From NCBI RefSeq assembly GCF_029633865.1, contig NC_079216.1:24936136-25000135 (forward strand): DNA of 64,000 bases. The letters run 5' to 3'. This document shows positions 22,713 through 35,496 of the stretch, piece by piece (within the stretch, counting starts at the first letter, position 1; the number at the start of each line of letters is the position of its first letter). The stretch comes from Lampris incognitus. Taxonomy: Eukaryota; Chordata; Actinopteri; Lampriformes; Lampridae. The notes beneath the pieces were generated by a model. That model was given only the letters and a program-made list of their open reading frames with translations. It was not told the origin of the DNA and did not search any database. A program made the translations under genes and the position numbers.

Positions 22713-24576
22713 TTTCTCACAGCTCAGAAAGATCAGCGGGTGTCTTAACCATGAAAAATAGATATAACGGTGACATCCTACACACAGACACAGGTCCTAA
22801 AGGACATTTTATCTGTCAAATTGTCAGTTATAATAAAATTATTTTGATTATTGTTAATGTGTATGGATACAACTCTAATTTAGAAAATTCTCAATTATTT
22901 ACTGTCATAGAGAATAGACTTAAACATTGACTCACTAAATTTCCAAATTCCCAAATAATAATTGGAGGAGACTTTAATGTAACTTTGAATCCACTTATAG
23001 ATGGATGGCCACCTACACAAGATAATAACAGAAACTATTTTGTTAAATCGTTTATAGAAAGATATGATTTAGTAGACATATGGAGAGTCAAATCCCCAGA
23101 TATGGTAACGTTCATTTGGAAGAACAAAGGAAACACAAGGCTTTCTCGTTTAGATTTTTGGTTAGTTTCCAAACATTTTAATGAACAAGATATCACAGTA
23201 AATGTTATCCCTTGTCCATTAAGTGATCATAAGGCTATCTGCATAGCAATTAATCTGTTTCCCTCTGATAAAAGCAATTGAACTCTCTTAAATATGAGGA
23301 CGTTAAAATGAACATTTCACAATTGATAACGCTTTACTTTGATAAGGCAAAAATAATTCATTCAGATTAAACAGGGAGCTATTTAAGTATGAATCAGTGA
23401 AATATTTGAGGACTTATGGAAGTAATCTTGCCAAAATTAGGAAATTAGAAGAACAGGACATTATCACAGACATTTCTTTACTCTCTCAAATTTCACCAGA
23501 CGCCTTAACAAAAGAAGACCAAATTAAATTGTATGAGTCACAAGAGAAACTTGATGTGATCTATAAAAGAAGGGCAGAAGGAGCGTTTATTAGATCGCGG
23601 ACACAATTGCTAGAAAAGGGTGAACAGAACTCTGCATATTTTTTCAAACTAGAAAAATATCGTGCAAAAATTAATGCCATTAATGAACTAAAAATTAATG
23701 ATAATATAACAGATGACCCAAAACTAATATCTGATTTTTGTTCTACTTTTTATAAAAACCTTTACACATCTGAATACTCTGAAGATAATACTCAAACGTT
23801 CCTGAATTCACTACAGCATATCTCTTGACTTGAAGACTGAAAGAGATCTTTGTGATTCCCCCCTTATCACTAACTGAGGTTAGCAACTGTATTAATTCTT
23901 TAAAGGATAACAAATCTCTGGGAACAGATGGCTTATCTTCTGAATTATATAAATTGTTTTCACAGCAGATGGCACCATTTCTTCTACAAGTGTTTAATGA
24001 AAGCCTATCATCCAGTTGTTTACCTGCAAGTATGACTCAAGGTTTAATTACATTAATTCCTAAACCACGCAAAGATCGCTTTTATACAGATAACTGGCGC
24101 CCAATCTCTTCTAAATAATGACTATAAAATATTGGCCATGATTCTTGGTAGAAGAGTCAAGAAAGTTCTAGATTCCAAAATTGATGAAGCACAATCAGGA
24201 TTCATGCCTAATAGACACATCACCAACAATATTAGACTAGTTTTAGATGTACTTGATTACTCGCACCTCATTTCTGATAACAGCTTTTTGCTCTTCTTAG
24301 ACTTCTTTAAAGCCTTTGACACCGTGGAACATACTTTTCTCTTTCATTCGTTAAAGAAATTTGGTTTTGGAGACTTTTTTTGCAATACAATTAAAACCCT
24401 TTACAATAATGCCAACTGTTCAATCAAGCTTAAATATGGGTCATCTTCCAGGTTTGAGGTCAAACGTGGCGTTCGTCAAAGTTGCCCGATATCGCCATAT
24501 TTATTTCTACTCGCTGCCCAACTTTTATGTGACCATATTAAGTGTAGTAATCTGAAAGGTGTTTCTATTGCTGATA

Positions 24577-27240
24577 CTACTACTACTACTACTTTCGGCT
24601 GCTCCCGTTAGGGGTCGCCACAGCGGATCATCCGTTTCCATTTCTTCCTGTCTTCTGTGTCTTCCTTTGTCACACCAGCCACCTGCATGTCTTCCCTCAC
24701 CACATCCATAAACCACCTCTTTGGCCTTCCTCTTCTCCTCTTCCCTGGCAGCTCCATATTCAGCATCCTTCCCCCAATATACTCAGCATCTCTCCTCCAC
24801 ACATGTCCAAGCCATCTCAATCTTGCCTCTCTTGCTTTGTCTCCATACCGTCCAACCTGAGCGGTCCCTCTAATATAATCGTTCCTAATCCTGTCCTTCT
24901 TCGTTACTCCCAGTGAAAATCTTAGCATCGTCAACTCTGCCACCTCCAGCTCCGCCTCCTGTCTTTTCGTCAGTGCCACTGTCTCCAAACCATATAACAT
25001 AGCTGGTCTCACAACCATCTTGTAAACTTTCCCTTTAACTCTTGCTGATACCCTTCTGTCGCAAATCACTCCTGACACACTTCTCCACCCACTCCAACCT
25101 GCCTGCACTCTCTTTTTCACCTCTCTACTGCACTCCCCGTTACTTTGGACAGTTGACCCCAAGTATTTAAACTCAAATGCCTTTGTCAACTCCACTCCTT
25201 GCATCCTGACCATTCCACTGTCCTCTCTCTCATTCACGCATAGGTATTCCGTCGTGCTCCTACTGACTTTCATTCCTCTTCTCTCCAGTGCATACCTCCA
25301 CCTCTCCAGGCTCTCCTCAACCTGCACCCTACTCTCGCTACAGATCACAATGTCATCCGCGAACATCATCGTCCATGGAGACTCCTGCCCGATCTTGTCC
25401 GTCAACCTGTCCATCACCATTGCAAACAAGAAAGGGCTAAGAGCCGATCCTTGATGTAATCCCACCTCCACCTTGAACCCATCTGTCATTCCAACCGCAC
25501 ACCTCACCATTGTCACACTTCCCTCATACGTATCCTGCACCACTCCTACATACTTCTCTGCAACTCCTGACTTCCTCATACAATACCACACCTCCTCTCT
25601 CGGCACTCTGTCATAAGCTTTCTCTAAATCTACAAAGACACAATGCAACTCTTTCTGGCCTTCTCTATACTTCTCAATCAACATTCTCAAAGCAAACATC
25701 GCATCTGTGGTGCTCTTTCGTGGCATGAAACCATACTGCTGCTCGCTGATCGTCACCTCTCCTCTTAACCTAGCTTCTATTACTCTTTCCCAAATCTTCA
25801 TGCTGTGGCTGATCAACTTTATACCCCTGTAGTTGTTACAGTTCTGCACATCGCCCCTGTTCTTGAAAATCGGTACCAGTATGCTTCTTCTCCACTCCTC
25901 AGGCATCCTCTCACTTTCCAGGATTGTGTTAAACAATCTAGTTAAAAACTCCACTGCCATCTCTCCTAAACATCTCCATGCCTCCACAGGTATGTCATCA
26001 GGACCAACTGCCTTTCCATTCTTCATCCTCTTCATAGCTGCCCTCACTTCCTCCTTGCTAATCCGCTGAACTTCCTGATTCACTATCCCTACATCATCCA
26101 ACCTTCTCTCTCTCTCATTTTCTTCATTCATCAGCCCCTCAAAGTATTCCTTCCACCTTCTTAGCACACTCTCCTCGCTTGTCAGCACATTTCCATCTCT
26201 ATCCTTGATCGCCCTAACTTGCTGCACATCCTTTGCAGCTTGGTCCCTCTGTCTAGCCAATCGGTACAAGTCCTTTTCTCCTTCCTTAGTGTCTAATCTG
26301 TCATACAACTCACCATACGCCTTTTCCTTTGCCTTTGCCACCTCTCTCTTTGCTTTACGCTGCATCTCCTTGTACTCCTGTCTACTTTCTTCATCTCTCT
26401 GACTATCCCACTTCTTCTTTGCCAACCTTTTCCTCTGTATAATTTGCTGTACTTCCTCATTCCACCACCAAGTCTCCTTGTCTTCCTTCCTCTGTCCTGA
26501 TGACACACCAAGTACCTTCCTAGCTGTCTCCCTCACTATTTCTGCAGTGGTTTTCCAGCCATCTGGCAACTCTTCACTACCACCCAGTGCCTGTCTTAAC
26601 TCCTGCCTGAACTCCACACAACAGTCTTCCTTCTTCAACTTCCACCATTTGATCTTCGGCTGTGTCTTCACTCGCTTCCTCTTCTTGGTCTCCAAAGTCA
26701 TCCTACAGACCACCATCCGATGCTGCCTAGCTACGCTCTCCCCTGTCACCACCTTGCAGTCTCCAATCCCTTTTAGATGGCGCCTTCTACATAAGATATA
26801 GTCCACCTGTGTGCACTTTCCTCCACTCTTGTACGTCACCCTGTGTTCCTCCCTCTTCTTGAAATATGTATTCACCACAGCCATTTCCATCCTTTTAGCA
26901 AAATCGACCACCATCTGTCCTTCCACATTTCTCTTCCTGACTCCATACTTTCCCATCACCTCCTCATCACCTCTGTTCCCTTCACCAACATGTCCATTGA
27001 AGTCCGCTCCAATCACCACTCTCTCCTCCTTGGGTACCCTCTCCACCATGTCGTCCAACTCATTCCAGAATTCTTCTTTTTCATCCATCTCTCACCCAAC
27101 TTGCGGGGCATATGCGCTGATAACATTCAGCAATAAACCTTCAATTTCCGGCTTCATACTCATCACTCTGTCTGACACTCTCTTCACCTCCAGCACGCTC
27201 TTGACATACTCTTCCTTCAGAATTACCCCTACCCCATTTA
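24577..27240 (-). mobile_element. RTE-like LINE, 5' truncated, nested in L1
   Basis: An exact 15-bp duplication (TTTCTATTGCTGATA) lies at 24562-24576 and 27241-27255. The 3' end, on the minus strand, reads CCGCTGTGGCGACCCCTAAC...GCAGCCGAAAG followed by a short (TAG)n tail at 24577-24593, a hallmark of RTE-type LINEs. The 5' end is cut within the endonuclease domain near 27240. Confidence 0.9.
24608..27088 (-). CDS. RTE-like endonuclease-reverse transcriptase, 826-codon open frame
   Basis: A long uninterrupted frame. Residues 1-130 are the C-terminal half of an AP-type endonuclease (VVIGADFNGHVGE, QVDYILCRRR). A Lys/Arg-rich linker follows, then the reverse transcriptase at about 340-640 (KAVGPDDIPVEAW, LVPIFKNRGD, NYRGIKLIS, QYGFMPRKST, FVDLEKAYDRVPR, GLHQGSALSPFLF, and catalytic MMFADDIVI). 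A C-terminal region ends RLRWLGHVWRR and GKRRRGRPKRW. Upstream the same frame continues to 27240 through one in-frame TGA just before the first ATG. The first part of the endonuclease is missing through 5' truncation. The RT is intact, but this copy cannot encode a complete endonuclease. Confidence 0.85.
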   Translation of the reverse strand: MDEKEEFWNELDDMVERVPKEERVVIGADFNGHVGEGNRGDEEVMGKYGVRKRNVEGQMVVDFAKRMEMAVVNTYFKKREEHRVTYKSGGKCTQVDYILCRRRHLKGIGDCKVVTGESVARQHRMVVCRMTLETKKRKRVKTQPKIKWWKLKKEDCCVEFRQELRQALGGSEELPDGWKTTAEIVRETARKVLGVSSGQRKEDKETWWWNEEVQQIIQRKRLAKKKWDSQRDEESRQEYKEMQRKAKREVAKAKEKAYGELYDRLDTKEGEKDLYRLARQRDQAAKDVQQVRAIKDRDGNVLTSEESVLRRWKEYFEGLMNEENERERRLDDVGIVNQEVQRISKEEVRAAMKRMKNGKAVGPDDIPVEAWRCLGEMAVEFLTRLFNTILESERMPEEWRRSILVPIFKNRGDVQNCNNYRGIKLISHSMKIWERVIEARLRGEVTISEQQYGFMPRKSTTDAMFALRMLIEKYREGQKELHCVFVDLEKAYDRVPREEVWYCMRKSGVAEKYVGVVQDTYEGSVTMVRCAVGMTDGFKVEVGLHQGSALSPFLFAMVMDRLTDKIGQESPWTMMFADDIVICSESRVQVEESLERWRYALERRGMKVSRSTTEYLCVNEREDSGMVRMQGVELTKAFEFKYLGSTVQSNGECSREVKKRVQAGWSGWRSVSGVICDRRVSARVKGKVYKMVVRPAMLYGLETVALTKRQEAELEVAELTMLRFSLGVTKKDRIRNDYIRGTAQVGRYGDKAREARLRWLGHVWRRDAEYIGGRMLNMELPGKRRRGRPKRWFMDVVREDMQVAGVTKEDTEDRKKWKRMIRCGDP

Positions 27241-29280
27241 TTTCTATTGCTGATAGAACTATTGTAATTAGTCAACTAGCGGATGACACCACTTTATTTC
27301 TAAAAGACAGCTCCCAAGTACCTTTAGCTATTAATATTATAGAACAATTTACTAAAGCTTCAGGCCTTCTTTTAAATCTTAAAAAATTTGAATTATTAGC
27401 TATCAAAGATTGTTGTGTTGATTCAATTTTCAATATTCAAGTTAAAAATTCGGTTACTTATTTAGGTATCATTATAGATAAAAATGAATCCCAAAGGTGT
27501 AACATTAACTTCAATCCAATAATTAACAAAACTAAACAAAAATTCAATCTGTGGCTCTTACGTGACTTATCTTTAAGGGGCCGAATTCTCCTCTCAAAGG
27601 CTGAAGGAATATCAAGATTAACATATGCTGCACTGTCATTAGGTATAGATAGTCATATATGCAAAACAATAGATAAAATATTATTTGATTTTGTATGGAA
27701 AAACCGCACCCATTATCTTAGGAAATCTGTTCTGATGAGCGAATACAATAATGTTGGCCTTAATTTTTTAGACTTTTCCACACTAAATTACACCTTTAAA
27801 ATAAATTGGATGAGACGTAACCTTATATGTCCATCTTCTCTTTGGAATTTCATTTCCCATTTTGTCTTTTCTTCAATTGGTGGTCTTAAATTTTTGCTTC
27901 TATGTAACTATAACATTGACAAAATTCCCCTCAAACTTTCTTCGTTCCACAAACAAATGTTACTGGCATGGTGTCTAATTTACAAACACAACTTTTCTCC
28001 TCACAGGTTTTTTATTTGGAATAATAGACATTTGCTGTATAAAAACAAATCTATCTTTTCAAAACAGTGGTTTGACAACAATATTCTTTTGATTAGTCAG
28101 TTGTTTAACCAACATGGGCAACTTTACAATTATGTTGAATTCATTCAACATTATAGATTCCCTGTTACACCTAAAGAATTTTCTATTGTTTTTGATGCTG
28201 TTCCCTCTGGTATTGTTTCAATTTTCAAAAGTATTAATGTGAATGTTAATCTCCCTATATCAGTAGATGTAACTGAAACAACTGTTGGGAAAGCATGCTT
28301 TTCGTGGAACACCAAGAACAAAAACAAGATTATTTGTCAAATGTTTCAACAAGATATTATTAGCTCACCTCTGCCTTATCTTATTGGTCTGCCTTTGTTG
28401 GTGAAAAAAATGTTTGGGAAAAAATTTGGCTTTTACCTCATAAGTTCCTCTTGACTAATAAAGTAAAAGAAATATCTTTCAAAATTATTCATAGATTCTA
28501 TCCAACTAATCAATATTTGCAGACACTTAAGAAGGACATTGATGTGAGTTGTTCTCTCTGTGGTTTGTTTAATGAAACATTGGTTCATTTATTTTGATCT
28601 TGCCCACACACTAAACAACTGTGGAGTAGGTTGTCTCGTTTGATTATTGATCATATTTACCCTCGTTTCCCCCTGAGTTGGAAACATGTATTGTTTGGGT
28701 ATACTGAATTTGATAGGAACCTCGATTCTCAGTATTATTTAATCAATTCGCTAATTATCTTAACAAAATTTTATATTCACAGATCTAAATTCTCTAGCAA
28801 GAAACCTAATTTTCCTGAGCTGTCTGCGTATATCAAACAATATATTTCATCAATATCTGATAGTGAAAATAAAAAAGCTGTAAAAACATATAAGCACTTG
28901 ATGATTTACAAAATATTTAGTTAAGTATGTAATTTATTTGTTTTACTTTATACAATCCCCCTGGCGTATTTATGTTAATGTTTATGATAATATATGTGTT
29001 AATGTTGTATACATTTGATAATGTGACTATTGTTGATTGACATTGTTGTATACTGTTTTTGTATACTTTTGTTAATAAAGTTCTTTAAAAAAAATACCAT
29101 AGGAGTTAGTGGCTCTTTTGTGTACCGAAAGAGCCACTCATATCTATGGCTCTGTTAGCGACGGGCGTTGGTAAACATCGGATCACAAAGAGCCACGCAT
29201 ATTAATAGCTCTGACAACGACTCATAGAGGATAAATTCTAAGTCTCATCACCAGCCAGTCAGACTAGGTTTAGGCACGAA

Positions 29281-29320
29281 CTGAGGAAGCCTCTTGGATG
29301 AGAGGCGAAACGTCTTCACG
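29281..29320 (+). ncRNA. Hammerhead-like motif in Penelope fragment
   Basis: CTGAGGA fits the CUGANGA core, followed by an exact 6-bp hairpin (GCCTCT/AGAGGC with loop TGGATG) and GAAAC. These are the conserved strands of a hammerhead ribozyme around stem II. There is one extra A before the stem, and no good stem I or UH cleavage site was found downstream, so activity is doubtful. The same motif is at 59265-59304. Confidence 0.35.
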
Positions 29321-29326
29321 GATATA

Positions 29327-30970
<1,644 letters not shown>

Positions 30971-32346
30971 TATACCAAGTCCAGTTGCACTTGATTCAAC
31001 TCCTTGATAACCATGACCGGGATGAATGAGAACATTCACAGACGAGTTAAATGTGAAAACACGGCCGGTACAGCTTAAATTAAGCACAATGACAGCTGTG
31101 CTGACAGCAGGCTTATTCACGTGACTACATACCAGTTGATAAGTCCCGTATCCCAACAAAGAATACAGCTCTTAAGTGGCCTCACCTCAACCATCTAGCC
31201 AACAAGTTGCCTCCACTTCAAGACTGTGAAGTGGGACTCCTCATCGGCTACGACTGCCCTACAGCTCTAGCTCCCCTAGAGGTCATCATGGTTAGCGAGA
31301 ATGAACCTTTGCTCAACGAACTGCACTCGGCTGGAGCATTAGTCAGCCAACCCTCACTTGGATAGGCAGAGCAGCCATAGTTTTGTGCATCGTGTTGCAG
31401 TTAAAGAGTTACCTGTGCCTGCTGCTACAGATGTGTTGACGGTTTTGGAGTCAAATTTCAATGAAAGGAACTACGAGGACAAGTATGTGTCTCAGGATGA
31501 TGTCCGCTTCATACAGTTTCTAAGTGATAATATCAAACAAGAAGAAGATGGACACTATCAGATGCCCCTCCCCTTTAAAAATGAAACCCCGCCATCACTG
31601 CCAAACCACAAAAGGCTAGCTACTGTTCGGTTGCAACACCTGAAAAGGGAGTTATCTGCAAATAAACAATATCATGACCAATATACCGCCTTCATGGAAG
31701 AGATGATCAGCAAAGGTGATGCAGAGCGAGCCCCTGCAGCTTCAGAGGGAGAAAGTGTCTGGTATATCCCTCATCATGGGGTGTATCACCCAAGGAAGCC
31801 AAACAAGCTAAGAGTTGTTTTTAATTGTTCGGCAAGGTTTAATGGCATCTCACTGAATGATACCTTACTTACTGGTCCTGATTTAATTAATTCAATGGTG
31901 GGAGTGTTGTGTCGCTTCAGAAGAGAGGAGGTCGCCGTGATCTGTGACATTGAAAAAACGTTTCATCAATTTCGTGTTTCTCCGCAAGCTCACAACTACT
32001 TGAGGTTCCTTTGGTGGGAGGGTGGCAAATTAGAAAATGAACCACAAGCATATCAAATGACAGTTCATCTCTTCGGGGCCGCATCCTCACCCGGATGCGC
32101 TAACTTTGGTCTGAAGTATCTGGCACAGCAATACAAAGCTATCCATCCCGCAGCATCAGCTTTTGTTGAAAGGAACTTCTATGTCGATGATGGGTTAATC
32201 AGTGTGCCAACTGTCCAAGAGGCCAAAGAACTAATTGTTGAGGCACAGGAGCTGTGTGATCGTGCAGGCCTAAGATTACACAAATTCAATTCAAACAACA
32301 AAGATGTTCTCTCCTGTGTAGCCCCTTCAGAAAGAGCGGAATCAAA

Positions 32347-35300
32347 CAGGCACGTAGCCAGGTAGGTGGTTTTCGTGTCTGAACCCCCCCCGAAACCTCA
32401 CGGCCCGTCTGAAATGGCACCAATAATTATTTAGTTATCGTTTTGATTATTTGCCACCGCCCCTCTAGCCTACTCATACACTGCATCTATCGTGACTGAC
32501 AGGCGTTAAACCTGTCAGTTAATTTGTTTCCAAACATGATGTATCTTATTGGTCTGTTTCGTAAAACAAATAAAATCACACGCTTTTGATTGGCTCAGGG
32601 GTCTGACGAGTCAGCTAAGCAACCTGCCACTGGTTATGCTAGCTAAATGGTCGATCTTGTGGTGACCCACATCTGTATATCGAGAGACATTCACCTAAGA
32701 GGACGGTGTACCTTTAAGGGAAGAGGCGAGGGGTCAGATAATGCACTTCCGCTTCCGGTTCACAGTCAGTTCAGTGTCGTTGTCGAACGTATGACATGCA
32801 AAGTTGGAGCTAGTAAACTACCTCGACTACGTCTACTCTCACGTCTCCTGTCTCGTTGTTTTCTAACTCCACAATCTATAGTTTGCTTTTCAAAAGCAAT
32901 GGAGCCGCCGAAAGCTACCTGTAAATCAGGCAAGAGCAGTAAAATTAATATTCGTAAAATCAGTTATTTTTTTGTTTCAACGTGTCCCGACTCAAAAAAG
33001 AAAAAAAAGAACATTACAGATGATCTGGTCACTAACGTTACCGATTTTCCGGAGCAAGTGTTAGCAGACCCACTGCCCTCCTCGGAAACGGAGCCAGAGT
33101 TAGCAGACCCGCCGTCCTCTACCTCGGAAACGTTTTCACACGACTTTGTGGATTATATTGGTGGGAAAATATCAGACGAACAGAGAAGAGAAATATACTC
33201 ACTGGACTGGACGGCCAATATCGAACAAACATTCCCTACAAAACTAGGAGGTAAACTACGTTTCCAACGTCATTGGATTGACCAGTTTAGCTGGCTAGTA
33301 TACTCAACAAGGTCCGACGGTTGTTTTTGTAAGCACTGTGTTGCGTTTGCAGTCGAGCATGTGGGCAAGGGGGGCACAGAAAAGCTGGAAAGCTAATTAA
33401 TGTCCACTTCTCAGACTGGAAACATGCTTTAGAGACGTTCAAAGACCATGCACAAAAGACATATCACAAGGGTGCATGTTTGAAAGCGGACAATTTCCAA
33501 ATGGTTCTCAACAATAAAATGGATGCAATTTCACTGAGGCTAGATTCTGAGAGAAAAAAGCGAGTCCAAGAAAACAGAGAAAAACTCAAAAGCATCATTG
33601 CAACGTTGATTTTTTGCGGTCGCCAAGAACTCGCCCTGAGAGGTGATATTGATTCAGGACCAGTGACATTGAATGAGCCAACTCACAATGACGGAAATTT
33701 CAGGGCTATACTCAGGTTTAGGGCTACATCTGGCGACACAGTGCTGTTACAACACTTGAGTAAATGTGCAGCAAACGCTAGCTACTGCAGTCCTGATGTA
33801 CAAAATGAAATAATCAGCATAATTGGAGATGTGATAACAAACAAACTGGTGCAGAAAGTAAATTCCGCGCAGTGTTTCGCTGTGTTGGCAGATGAAATGA
33901 AAGATGTTTCAGGGCGGGAGCAGCTTTCTGTCTGTGTCAGATACGTGAACCAGCATGACAGCCAATATAGCATCATAGAGGATTTTTTGTCCTTTGTTGA
34001 TATCGAGAAGTTAACCGGGGAGGCAATCGCCAATTCAATCGAAAGTCAATTGACAAATACAGGCGTTGATTTACAGTTTTTACGTGGCCAGGGATACGAC
34101 GGCGCATCTGCCATGAGTGGCCGTTTAAATGGTGCCCAAGCTAAAATCAAAGAGAAGCACAAGCAAGCAGTTTATGTGCACTGAGCCAGCCACAGTTTGA
34201 ATTTGGTCCTAAACAAGTGCTGCACTGTACAAATGGTGCGAAATTGCTTTGGAATTGTCTCGGAAATCTGCACTTTTTTCCATGATTCGGCTTTGCGGTC
34301 TGCCAGTCTGCGACACGAGACGGAACGTCTTTTACCCGACTGCAAGATAACGCGACTGACGAAGTTGTGTGAAACGAGATGGGTCGAACGCCACGACGCA
34401 ATATTTACAATCAACAAGCTTTTAGACCCTGTGCGATCCAGCCTGAAGAAAATCAGTGAAACCTTCACAGGAGACACATCTGTCAAAGCCACTCAGCTCT
34501 CTAATTCAATTGACAATGCAGAATTCATGCTGTCCATGAATGTGAGTGAGAAGATGCTTGCAAAAACCTACCACCTGTCCACCTTCCTTCAGAAGGAAAA
34601 TTGTGACTTGGTGAGTTGCGTTTCAGCTGCTGATGCTGTTATTAAGCAGGTAGATGAGATGAGGGCTAACTCTGAGATGGAGTTCAGGCAGATCTTCCAA
34701 AGCAGCCAAGTATGGGGTTGAATTTCGACCACGAAGAGGCATGGACTGCAATGAGGATCCATTGAAGGCCTGTGAAAATCACTACCGGCAAAAGCTTTTC
34801 ATAGTCATGCTTGACTTTTATTCATCACAGATGAAGGAACGCTTCAGCAAACACAGAAATGTGATCTCCAACCTCTGCTCCTTACTGCCATCTAAGGTCA
34901 GCATGCTGAACGACAGCTCAGCTCAAGCGCTCTCCAACCTGTATCCTGATGAAGTGTCACCGCATCTGGAAGTTGTAAAGTCAGAAATTGACACCTGGCG
35001 GGATAAATGGAAATGTGCAACTTATGTTCCACAAAATGCCATTGAGGCATTAAATGCCTGTAACAGTGAGTTGTTTCCAAGCATCTTCAAGCTTCTCCGC
35101 GTTTTGACCACGCTTCCTGTCACCAGTGCCCATGTCGAGAGAAGTTTTTCCCGTGGGAAGGATCAAGGACAAAATGCGCAGTACAATGACGGAAAGACGG
35201 CTTAATGGACTGACATTGCTCTCGGAGCACAGAGATATTGTGGTGACGCCGGAAGAGGTACTGGACATCTTTTGCAGACAAAAAAGACGATTGGACCTGC

Positions 35301-35496
35301 TTTTATAAGGTAAGACCCACTTTTATTTATTAATGCATTGATGATTATCTATGGGCCATTAATATGTTGACATTTACCGTACGGTTGGGTATTAGGCTAT
35401 AGTATACAGTGTGGGAATTTTATTTACCGGTAGCTTTCGGCAGTGTTGCCCGATACCCCCCCCCCCAAAAAAAATATGTTTCTGGCTACGGGCCTG
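32347..35496 (+). mobile_element. hAT transposon inserted in the BEL/Pao RT
   Basis: The 3150-bp element has ends CAGGCACGTAGCCAG and the complement of CTGGCTACGGGCCTG, flanked by an exact 8-bp duplication GAATCAAA (32339-32346, 35497-35504). Removing it restores the Pao reading frame. G/C homopolymer tracts lie just inside both ends. Confidence 0.95.
32899..35308 (+). pseudogene. hAT transposase (TTF zinc finger, DUF4371 type), frameshifted
   Basis: From the ATG at 32899: an acidic, Ser/Pro-rich N-terminus, then a TTF-type zinc finger (RFQRHWIDQFSWLVYS, GCFCKHCVAF, DWKHALETFKDHAQ), then the DUF4371 region with the first catalytic Asp (FAVLADEMKDVSGREQLSVCVRY), GYDGASAMSG, and the CETRWVERHDA block. 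The C-terminal hAT dimerisation region follows (TTLPVTSAHVERSFS, RLNGLTLLSEHRDI), with a stop at 35306-35308. Frame breaks occur near 33390, 34183, 34720 and 35150, where four incomplete frames abut. It is the same type as the fragment at 629-1340. Confidence 0.88.

Larger units (their letters stand above)
21790..28924 (+). pseudogene. L1 ORF2 (endonuclease-reverse transcriptase), interrupted
   Basis: The endonuclease start (SLNARGLRN) lies near 21795. The EN domain continues after the solo LTR (IIIGGDFNVTLN, LDFWLVS, LSDHKAI). The linker and RT follow (SLGTDGLSSELYK, LIPKPRKDR, SGFMPNRH, LFLDFFKAFDTVEH, RQSCPISPYLF). The RTE insertion then splits the RT just before the catalytic QLADDTT segment at 27270. 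The C-terminal region with conserved Trp/Cys words ends at 28924. There are frame breaks near 22930, 23285, 23828, 24115, 28454 and 28600. The long plus-strand frame 26811-28454 mixes antisense RTE with true L1 codons from 27242 on. Confidence 0.85.
20377..29094 (+). mobile_element. Full-length L1-type LINE with two nested insertions
   Basis: The element is flanked by an exact 13-bp target duplication (TACCATAGGAGTT) at 20364-20376 and 29095-29107. It starts GAGACGACGCCAAGATGG and ends in an A-rich tail after TTGTTAATAAAG. ORF1 and ORF2 lie in the usual order. A solo LTR (21956-22712) and an RTE-like LINE (24577-27240) have inserted into ORF2. Without them the element is about 5.3 kb. Having both ends and an exact duplication shows insertion by target-primed reverse transcription of a full-length copy. 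Confidence 0.9.

Noticed and set aside
24577-24593. An independent (ACT)n microsatellite
   Set aside because: It is the short tandem 3' tail of the RTE-like LINE, placed directly beside its target duplication.
26811-27240. The first part of the plus-strand open frame 26811-28454
   Set aside because: It is antisense to the RTE-like ORF. Only the part from 27242 is true L1 coding sequence.
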